DNA of 5,123 nt from Bacteroidia bacterium (GTDB lineage Bacteria > Bacteroidota > Bacteroidia > Chitinophagales > Saprospiraceae): assembly GCA_030432855.1 (NCBI GenBank), contig JAUILM010000479.1:1-5123 (forward strand), written 5' to 3'. A model generated the notes under the pieces. The model was not told the DNA's origin. It ran no database searches and saw nothing but the letters and a program-made list of their open reading frames with translations. Each line of letters starts with the position of its first letter. The first letter of the stretch is position 1. Positions 1-5,123 of the stretch are shown here, piece by piece. A program made the position numbers and the translations under genes.

Positions 1-1135
1 GTCTTTCTGCGGCAGCTGCCAGTACTTTTTCTGTTTTTGCAAAACACAACCGAATAATGCGCTCATCCGGATCAGGCTCTGAGTAAAACACGCTGATCGG
101 AATGGCTGCAACACCATGCTCTATTGTGATGTATTTTGAAAACTCCACATCAGACAAATCACTAATGTCACCATATTCATACAGCTGAAAATAACTACCA
201 TAGCTGGGCAATGGTTTTAACCGGCTTTCTTCCAGAGAATGGCGGAGAAAATCTCTTTTCTCCTGAAAGAAGTCCGGTAGATTAATGTACGTGTCTCTGT
301 CCTGCAAGTAATCTGCAATGGCATATTGAATGGGGGTAATGACTGAAAAGACATTGAATTGATGCACCTTTCTAAATTCACCCATCAGAGCGTTGGGTGC
401 GACACAATATCCGATTCGCCAACCCGTATTATGGAAGGTTTTTCCGAATGAAAACACTACAAAAGACCTTTGAAAGAGGGCCGGATATCGCAGCACACTT
501 TCGTGCCGATTACCGTCAAACACCAAATGCTCATACACCTCATCACTTATGACATAGATACCATGTCGAAGGACTATGTCTTGCAATGCTTCCATGTCTT
601 CTGCACTCATGATACGACCAATCGGATTATGAGGCGTATTAATCATGATGAGTTTTGTGCGATCCGTGATCAGAGACTCCAGCTGGTCCCAATCAATGGT
701 GAACTCAGGGGCCTTGACAGAATAAATGACTGCAACTCCACCATTAAGCTTTATTGCGGGCTTATATAAATCATAGGCGGGGTCAATTACTATTACTTCA
801 TCTCCGGGTCTCACCATCGTGGTGATAGCAGAGTAAATGCCCTCAGCGGCTCCACTGGTCACAGTTACTTCAGTGCCCGGATTGACTTCAAGCCCATACA
901 TGAACTTTATTTTGTCTGCTATCGCATGTAGAAGTGCATCCACTCCGCGCATCGGAGCATACTGATTTAGGCCTTTGGTCATATACTCATAGGCCTTTTC
1001 TTTCAAGGCATCATCACAATCAAAGTCAGGATATCCCTGAGAGAGATTAATGGCTCCCTGTTCCTTGGCCAGGGCGGACATGATCGTGAATATCGTAGTT
1101 CCCACATCAGGCAACTTGCTTTCAAAAGGTGTCAT
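1..1135 (-). CDS. ybdL: Methionine/aromatic aminotransferase, YbdL type (PLP fold type I), 3' end cut by window edge
   Basis: Cytosolic pyridoxal-phosphate aminotransferase of class I/II. My reverse-strand translation from the ATG at 1133-1135 gives 378 residues before the left edge. From memory it aligns along its whole length with E. coli YbdL (about 386 residues), so only a few C-terminal residues are missing. Visible landmarks: the N-terminal SKLPDVGTTIF and INLSQGYPDF segments, NQYAPMRG (57-64), the cofactor-ring contact NTPHNP (N170), SDEVYEH with D198 (pyridine-N partner) and Y201, the Schiff-base lysine in SFGKTFHNTGW (K232, bases 440-442), and the substrate-carboxylate arginine in IRLCFAK (R362). 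E. coli YbdL is known to prefer Met, with His and Phe also used; the specificity here is inferred. An in-frame TAA at 1148-1150 limits upstream extension and makes this ATG the natural start. It lies 12 bases after the dehydratase gene and is probably co-transcribed with it. No clear Shine-Dalgarno sequence is seen. Confidence 0.93.
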   Translation of the reverse strand, partial: MTPFESKLPDVGTTIFTIMSALAKEQGAINLSQGYPDFDCDDALKEKAYEYMTKGLNQYAPMRGVDALLHAIADKIKFMYGLEVNPGTEVTVTSGAAEGIYSAITTMVRPGDEVIVIDPAYDLYKPAIKLNGGVAVIYSVKAPEFTIDWDQLESLITDRTKLIMINTPHNPIGRIMSAEDMEALQDIVLRHGIYVISDEVYEHLVFDGNRHESVLRYPALFQRSFVVFSFGKTFHNTGWRIGYCVAPNALMGEFRKVHQFNVFSVITPIQYAIADYLQDRDTYINLPDFFQEKRDFLRHSLEESRLKPLPSYGSYFQLYEYGDISDLSDVEFSKYITIEHGVAAIPISVFYSEPDPDERIIRLCFAKTEKVLAAAAER

Positions 1136-1147
1136 TCTCGGGTATTC

Positions 1148-1390
1148 TTATTCAAAGGTCTTATAAATCGCATCAATACTTTTTGCCAGGCGGTGGTCTT
1201 TATCCGTCACAACGTCTCCAGCTGAATGTGTTGAAAGTTCGATGTTGACCTGGTTGTAGACATTGCTCCACCATGGATGATGATCCATTTTTTCTGCTGC
1301 CAAAGCCACCCTTGACATAAAGCCAAACGCTTCATTAAAATCCTTAAATTCAAAGGTTTTCTTCAGTTTGTTTTCACTTTCTTTCCACAT
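1148..1390 (-). CDS. phhB: Pterin-4a-carbinolamine dehydratase (4a-hydroxytetrahydrobiopterin dehydratase)
   Basis: Small cytosolic enzyme of the PCD/DCoH family. It dehydrates 4a-hydroxytetrahydropterin to quinonoid dihydropterin, recycling the cofactor of aromatic amino-acid hydroxylases. The 80-residue product carries the family signature: KMDHHPWWSNVYNQV with the active-site HHP at 37-39, then LSTHSAGDVVT with H55, then DKDHRLA with D65. The KTFEFKDFNEAFGFM segment (11-25) forms the first strand and helix. At 80 residues it is shorter than the 95-115 residues of many proteobacterial members, but compact forms starting at about this point are usual in Bacteroidota, so it looks complete. 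The ATG at 1388-1390 follows the peptidase stop by 10 bases. The aminotransferase starts 12 bases downstream. No phenylalanine hydroxylase gene is visible in the window; alternative roles such as molybdopterin-related or moonlighting functions cannot be excluded. Confidence 0.93.
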   Translation of the reverse strand: MWKESENKLKKTFEFKDFNEAFGFMSRVALAAEKMDHHPWWSNVYNQVNIELSTHSAGDVVTDKDHRLAKSIDAIYKTFE

Positions 1391-1400
1391 CTCTTTGCTT

Positions 1401-2447
1401 TTAGATTTTCCAATCGTGCTGGTCGAGATCTAATATCACTTGTTTTAAAAGGCTAATACTAGCCGTGATATCATCTGTATGTGCCATTTCTATGACCTGG
1501 TGCATGTGTCGTAAAGGAATCGATATCGCCCCCGCGATCGAGCCATCCCGTCCATAGCGTTGTATGCCTGCGGTATCGGTGCCACCAGCCGGTAGTATCT
1601 CAGCCTGCCACTTAATTTCATTTTTATTGGCCACGTGTTTCATGTATTCAACCATTCGATAGTCACAAATGGTCGATCCGTCCATGATTTTAATCGCGGT
1701 CCCCTCTCCCAGCTTAGTGACCATTTCATGTGGTTGCGCTCCTGGCAGATCGTACGCGATGGTAACATCCAGTCCGATGCCAAAATCAGGATTAATGTGA
1801 CCTGCTGAGTTAATTGCTCCTCGTAGTCCCACCTCTTCCTGCACGGTAAACGTGGCATAGAGGTCGTAAGGAATCGCCTCGTCTTTCAATGCTTCAAGAG
1901 TCTGAATCAGGATAAATACGGAAACCCGATTGTCCAGTGATTTACCATTGACACAGGGACCCATTTCAATCAGACTGCGTTCTCGGGTGATGGGATTGCC
2001 AAGCGTGATTAGTTCATTGACCTCATCGACTGGCAGACCGGTATCAATGTAATAATCCTTGATACTTACTGCCTTGTTCTTCTCTTCGCCCTTCATCAGA
2101 TGGATAGGCTTACTGCCCATTACTCCCATGATATCTTGCTTTCCGTGAATGATCACGCGCTGTGCAGTAAGTGTTTTAGGGTCAAATCCTCCCAATGTGT
2201 GGAACCGCAGAAAACCATTGTCATCAATATGGGTTACGATGAAGCTGATCTCATCCATATGAGCGGCCACCATGACTCTCTTGTCCTTAGTGCCCTTTTT
2301 GATGGCTACGACATTCCCCATACTATCAATTGACACTTCATCGACCAATGGCTTCACTTTCTGCAGTATCAGGTCACGAATTCTCATTTCAAACCCCGGA
2401 GCACCCGGAGTTTCGCATATTTGCTTCAGCAGTTCAAATTGTAGCAT
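1401..2447 (-). CDS. M42 family metallopeptidase (glutamyl aminopeptidase/TET-like)
   Basis: Cytosolic di-metal aminopeptidase of MEROPS family M42, which trims N-terminal residues from short peptides, often as large tetrahedral or dodecameric assemblies. Numbered from the ATG at 2445-2447 (348 residues, usual family length), the N-terminal LLKQICETPGAPGFE opens the catalytic domain. Metal and catalytic residues fit the family: AAHMDE (H63, D65), KSLDNR (bridging D172), TVQEEVGLRG (catalytic base E204, ligand E205), GLDVT (D227) and RHMHQVIE (H316). The region from about 70 to 160 between the first two metal motifs is the expected inserted beta-rich oligomerisation domain, with the conserved GVMGSKPIHLM. 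A TTG directly upstream (2448-2450), preceded by an in-frame TAA, is an alternative start adding one residue; ATG is preferred. It is first of the three-gene minus-strand cluster. Substrate preference (acidic, neutral or basic) cannot be read from the sequence. Confidence 0.94.
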   Translation of the reverse strand: MLQFELLKQICETPGAPGFEMRIRDLILQKVKPLVDEVSIDSMGNVVAIKKGTKDKRVMVAAHMDEISFIVTHIDDNGFLRFHTLGGFDPKTLTAQRVIIHGKQDIMGVMGSKPIHLMKGEEKNKAVSIKDYYIDTGLPVDEVNELITLGNPITRERSLIEMGPCVNGKSLDNRVSVFILIQTLEALKDEAIPYDLYATFTVQEEVGLRGAINSAGHINPDFGIGLDVTIAYDLPGAQPHEMVTKLGEGTAIKIMDGSTICDYRMVEYMKHVANKNEIKWQAEILPAGGTDTAGIQRYGRDGSIAGAISIPLRHMHQVIEMAHTDDITASISLLKQVILDLDQHDWKI

Positions 2448-2542
2448 CAATTACATTTTGTTGCATCTAAAGGTATAGTATATATTATATTTTTCGTCTG
2501 TACTGCTGGGTAAAATCCGTTTATTTGGGGCATTGTCAGCCT
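2448..2542. promoter_or_regulatory. Divergent intergenic region, probable back-to-back promoters
   Basis: This is the only gap between divergent genes, so promoters for both the peptidase operon and the flippase are expected here. The core at about 2473-2494 is very AT-rich. Compared with the Bacteroidota consensus (TTTG, 19-21 bases, TAnnTTTG), the minus strand has TACCTTTA at 2475-2468 (7 of 8), without a good TTTG box at the right distance. The plus strand has TATATTTT at 2486-2493 (7 of 8) with a poorly spaced TTTG at 2457-2460, and TTTATTTG at 2520-2527 (7 of 8) with TCTG at 2497-2500, 19 bases upstream. None is a perfect match, so the existence of promoters is well supported by gene layout but their exact positions are not. 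Confidence 0.4.
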
Positions 2543-4039
2543 ATGTCATTAGTAAAACAACTAGCAGGAGAAACCGCCATATATGGACTGAGTAATATAC
2601 TGGGTCGCATACTTCATTTTGTGGTGTTCACCATGTACCTCACCCGAGAGTTCAGCGATAGAGCATTATTTGGTATTTATCAGGATCTGTACTCGTACGC
2701 TGCTTTTCTGTTGATCATCTTCACCTATCGATTTGAAACTGCTTACTTCCGTTTTGGCTCTAAAAAAGAAGCAGAACACACGGCCTTCAGCACGGCATCC
2801 TCATCTATTATCGGTACCACTTTGCTATTGACAATCACTCTGATTGCTTTTCGTCAGGATCTGGCAGATCTGCTGTTGTATCCAGACAGGAGTCGATACA
2901 TCATCTACTTTGCTATGATTATTGGCTTGGATGCAATGGCAGCCATACCGTTTGCACGATTACGTCTGTCTAACCGTCCTTTGAGGTTTGCCTTTATAAA
3001 AATTCTCAATATCGTTTTTACCCTGGTTTTAGTGCTTTTTTTCCTGGAAGGCTGCCCATGGCTCATCGATCAGGGCTACTCAGGTCTTGACAAGATTTAT
3101 TCACTCGAAAACCGACTAGATCTGGTTTTCATTTCTAATTTAATAGCAAGCGCGCTGGTCTTTATAATGTTACTGCCTGAATTCCTAAAGGTGAGGTTTC
3201 ATTTTGACAAGCGACTCTGGATCAAAATGGCACGATATGCCCTTCCTCTAATTATCGTCGGTCTCGCAGGCGTGTTTAATCAATACGTAGCCGTACCACT
3301 GCTAAAGTATCTACTGCCGGGTAGCCTGGAAGACAACCTTAGCACTGGTGGGCTATATGGTGCGGTTGCCAAGTTGGCGATTATCATGAATCTTTTTACC
3401 CAGGCATTTAACTATGCTGCAGAGCCATTTTTCTTTAAGCAGGCAGACGATAAAAATGCTAAAAAAACCTATGCAGATGTAGCGCAGGCTTTTGCACTCA
3501 TAGCCAGCATTGCATTCCTGGTGATTATCCTTTATATCGACGTCGTCAAGTTAATCCTGGGACCTAACTATCGTGAAGGGATTCATATCGTTCCCATTCT
3601 TTTGCTGGCCAATTGGTTCCTGGGCATGTATTACAACTTCAGTATTTGGTACAAAATAAAGGACAAGACGCACATAGGAGCGCTCATATCCATTGGGGGC
3701 GCCATTATTACGATACTGATTGCATTTCTCATGGTACCCAAAGTCGGCTATGAAGCCATGGCCTGGGCTACACTGGGATGCTACTCCTTTATGGCTTTGG
3801 CCGGCTACTTGACCGGTCGGCATTACTATCCGGTTCCCTATCCTGTGATGAGAATTGGACTATACATTGGTTCTGCCGTATTATTCATGTGGCTTGGTAA
3901 TCTTCTAAGTACATCGATATCCAGTCCTATTGTCTTGTTCCTTTCAAGCACAGTATTGTTCATATCCTACCTCGCTCTGTGGTATCGCATCGAGCGAAAG
4001 ACACTACAGGAGTGGTGGTCTGGGACACGCCCGAACTAG
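2543..4039 (+). CDS. Polysaccharide/oligosaccharide flippase, Wzx-like (MOP superfamily)
   Basis: Inner-membrane protein of 498 residues, related to the Wzx/RfbX polysaccharide exporters of the MOP (MATE-like) superfamily, which flip lipid-linked glycans to the periplasmic face. The N-terminus (KQLAGETAIYGLSNILGR) is the classic first-helix pattern of these proteins, followed by a helix pair and TYRFETAYFRF (61-71), typical of Bacteroidota members. By eye I count about 14 hydrophobic segments, near residues 11-31, 46-64, 83-103, 117-140, 147-168, 193-213, 228-250, 270-296, 314-336, 345-370, 377-397, 402-424, 434-455 and 462-481; 14 is the number expected for the family. A longer non-aromatic loop sits at about 169-192, between helices 5 and 6. 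ATG at 2543 is preferred over an in-frame TTG at 2525, because the family sequence begins right at MSLVKQL. No glycosyltransferase or polymerase genes flank it, so its substrate is unknown. It is transcribed alone and converges on the gene at 4056. Confidence 0.88.
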   Translation: MSLVKQLAGETAIYGLSNILGRILHFVVFTMYLTREFSDRALFGIYQDLYSYAAFLLIIFTYRFETAYFRFGSKKEAEHTAFSTASSSIIGTTLLLTITLIAFRQDLADLLLYPDRSRYIIYFAMIIGLDAMAAIPFARLRLSNRPLRFAFIKILNIVFTLVLVLFFLEGCPWLIDQGYSGLDKIYSLENRLDLVFISNLIASALVFIMLLPEFLKVRFHFDKRLWIKMARYALPLIIVGLAGVFNQYVAVPLLKYLLPGSLEDNLSTGGLYGAVAKLAIIMNLFTQAFNYAAEPFFFKQADDKNAKKTYADVAQAFALIASIAFLVIILYIDVVKLILGPNYREGIHIVPILLLANWFLGMYYNFSIWYKIKDKTHIGALISIGGAIITILIAFLMVPKVGYEAMAWATLGCYSFMALAGYLTGRHYYPVPYPVMRIGLYIGSAVLFMWLGNLLSTSISSPIVLFLSSTVLFISYLALWYRIERKTLQEWWSGTRPN

Positions 4040-4055
4040 GTGATTCTATATCTTA

Positions 4056-4244
4056 TTAGAACTGAAATCGCAACCAGTCCCAGATGTATACTCTGTTTTT
4101 AAATAGTAGGATAACCGCGGCAATAAGTCCAAAGATTAAGATCAGCTTCGTGTTCCTCTTTGTCGTTTCAAACTTTTCCTTTCTACTCTTGTATCGGTGT
4201 TTTGGTTGATATGCCACTCCTCTTCTTTTAGAAATCAAGCCCAA
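4056..4244 (-). CDS. Small basic single-pass membrane protein, uncharacterised
   Basis: I do not recognise a named family. The open frame gives 62 residues: a strongly basic N-terminal half (KRR at 6-8, then PKHRYKSRKEKFETTKR), one hydrophobic stretch of about 15 residues (LILIFGLIAAVILLF, about 34-48), then a short tail rich in aromatics ending WDWLRFQF. By the positive-inside rule the basic part should be cytoplasmic. It contains no ATG: candidate starts are TTG at 4244 or 4238, which overlap the end of the barrel gene by 17 or 11 bases, or GTG at 4217, which starts 10 bases after that gene's stop behind a purine-rich AAGAAGAGGA and gives 53 residues. The overlap or tight spacing with the upstream barrel gene suggests co-translation. 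Its stop lies 16 bases from the end of the convergent flippase gene. The well-formed basic/transmembrane architecture argues for a real gene, though chance cannot be ruled out. Confidence 0.6.
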   Translation of the reverse strand: MGLISKRRGVAYQPKHRYKSRKEKFETTKRNTKLILIFGLIAAVILLFKNRVYIWDWLRFQF

Positions 4245-5123
4245 GAGCTAAATGCAACTTAGGTTTTTGAACTAGACGGGTTTCCACGCCCCAGGCATAA
4301 TCCAATCGAATAAAGTATCCAAAAAGCATCGTTCGCACACCTACTCCATAGCCAACCACCAGAGGGTCACGGTAGTAGTTTACCTTGAGTCTAACGGTAG
4401 GAGGGTTGCTGAGATGAACAATGTTAATGGGGTTTTCATCATCAAAAGGATTAAGGCCTTCCCATGCTGCACCCACATCAGCAAAACCCACCAATTGAAG
4501 GTGGCGGAAGAATGAAATCTTGATGGGGCGCCTAGACAGGTATTTCAGAAAGGGAATTCTCAACTCAGCGTTAAACAAGGCAAAAGTAGATCCATTTCGA
4601 ATATTGTAATCAAACCCTCTGAGGTTAGGATTGATCGTACGAAAGGCGAAATCCTCTCCCGGGGGTTGTGGTATATCATTATTGAATTTAGGAATCAAAG
4701 CATTGTCAACCCCTCCAAGAAAATAGAGTATTCGCTCAGATCCAAAGGATGTACCCGCGGAAAAACGCCCTGCCAGGACGGAGTGCTTGGCAAAGTTGAA
4801 GTAGTGCCTTGCATCCGTACCCAATACTGTCATAAAACCCTCGTTCAGCTTTAAAGACAATGGGTCAATAGAAAATGCAAATTTCTTGACTAATTCGGTA
4901 TATACTTTAAACCGGGTCCCGGATCGAATATTTAAATCAATGTCCAGAGAGTTGTCAAAAACATACTCTAGTCGAATGCCTAGCCTTTGAGATTCAAGAT
5001 CGCTTCGTCCCAGCGATTGTTGATCAGAAGCCAGGAACGTAATCTTATCCTGACGTAGCGTTGCCGTGGCCCGGATACTATTATAGATATCCAGTGGGTA
5101 TTTTAATCCATATTGACCCAGTA
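4228..5123 (-). CDS. Outer-membrane Omp85/BamA-TamA-like beta-barrel protein, C-terminal part (5' end beyond window)
   Basis: The frame is open from the right edge to the TAA at 4228-4230, giving 297 visible C-terminal residues; the true start lies outside the window. It shows alternating polar/hydrophobic beta strands and ends in LHLALGLDF, with the C-terminal phenylalanine typical of outer-membrane barrels recognised by the BAM machinery. NLRGFDYN (LRGF at bases 4623-4612) matches the conserved L/VRGF motif in loop 6 of Omp85 proteins. It is followed by FNAELRIPF, VGFADVGAAW and VGYGVGVRTMLFGYFIRLDYAWG, the usual order of the surface-antigen domain. Upstream, RLEYVFDN and SGTRFKVYTE resemble large Bacteroidota proteins that join TolB-like propeller (PD40) repeats to such a barrel; that N-terminal part is inferred from memory, not seen. 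A TTG at 4858-4860 lies inside the coding frame and is not the real start. The small membrane-protein gene follows with overlap. Confidence 0.82.
   Translation of the reverse strand, partial: LGQYGLKYPLDIYNSIRATATLRQDKITFLASDQQSLGRSDLESQRLGIRLEYVFDNSLDIDLNIRSGTRFKVYTELVKKFAFSIDPLSLKLNEGFMTVLGTDARHYFNFAKHSVLAGRFSAGTSFGSERILYFLGGVDNALIPKFNNDIPQPPGEDFAFRTINPNLRGFDYNIRNGSTFALFNAELRIPFLKYLSRRPIKISFFRHLQLVGFADVGAAWEGLNPFDDENPINIVHLSNPPTVRLKVNYYRDPLVVGYGVGVRTMLFGYFIRLDYAWGVETRLVQKPKLHLALGLDF

Noticed and set aside
470..769. Plus-strand open frame of 99 codons
   Set aside because: It lies wholly antisense to the well-conserved aminotransferase gene, and its translation shows no recognisable domain; it is a shadow of the real frame.
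1136..1150. Dehydratase and aminotransferase genes lie in the same reading frame, separated by one TAA and four codons, hinting at a readthrough fusion
   Set aside because: Same frame occurs one time in three by chance, no recoding signal is visible, and both proteins have complete, normal ends.
1640..1858. Minus-strand open frame of 72 codons
   Set aside because: It overlaps the M42 peptidase on the same strand in another frame, within a region encoding catalytic motifs; no family features.
2100..2478. Two overlapping plus-strand open frames (2100-2333 and 2272-2478)
   Set aside because: Both are antisense to the N-terminal part of the M42 peptidase and show no conserved features.
2525..2542. 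In-frame TTG start six codons upstream of the flippase ATG
   Set aside because: The added residues have no family resemblance, and the conserved N-terminal pattern begins at the ATG at 2543.
3551..3823. Minus-strand open frame of 90 codons
   Set aside because: It is antisense to the C-terminal helices of the flippase; the product is low in recognisable structure.
4044..4061. Inverted repeat TTCTA/TAGAA with an 8-base loop between the convergent flippase and small-protein genes
   Set aside because: The 5-bp AT-rich stem has no GC core or T-run, and it overlaps the small gene's stop codon; too weak to call a terminator.
4666..4854. Plus-strand open frame of 62 codons
   Set aside because: It is antisense to the continuous beta-barrel coding frame and has no supporting features.

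Overview
The window looks like a chromosomal segment of a Bacteroidota bacterium, probably Cytophaga/Flexibacter-like. This is inferred from the style of the proteins: a compact 80-residue pterin carbinolamine dehydratase, a long flippase and an Omp85-type barrel of the Bacteroidota kind. Recognisable Shine-Dalgarno sequences are also generally lacking, and the one clear intergenic gap has TAnnTTTG-like boxes. Base composition is moderate, and there is no sign of insertion sequences, phage, CRISPR, tRNA or rRNA.

Layout. Positions 1-2447 hold a tight three-gene minus-strand cluster. Read in transcription order it is an M42-family metalloaminopeptidase (1401-2447), a pterin-4a-carbinolamine dehydratase (1148-1390) and a YbdL-type methionine/aromatic aminotransferase (1-1135, missing only its last few codons at the left edge). 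Gaps between them are 10 and 12 bases, so they very likely form one operon. A 95-base divergent gap (2448-2542) separates it from a plus-strand gene for a polysaccharide flippase of the MOP superfamily (2543-4039). That gene converges, with only 16 bases between, on a second minus-strand pair: the C-terminal part of an outer-membrane Omp85/BamA-like barrel protein (4228 to the right edge, 5' end missing), followed by a small basic single-pass membrane protein (4056-4244) that overlaps its end.

How they fit together. The left operon suggests peptide and amino-acid breakdown: the peptidase frees N-terminal residues, the aminotransferase deaminates Met/aromatic amino acids, and the dehydratase recycles the pterin cofactor of aromatic amino-acid hydroxylases. 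No hydroxylase lies in the window, so this link is inference. The right half is cell-envelope related (flippase, outer-membrane barrel, small membrane protein).

I see no exotic new system here. The points most worth a second look are the peptidase/dehydratase/aminotransferase grouping, and the small membrane protein with a non-ATG start that overlaps the barrel gene.
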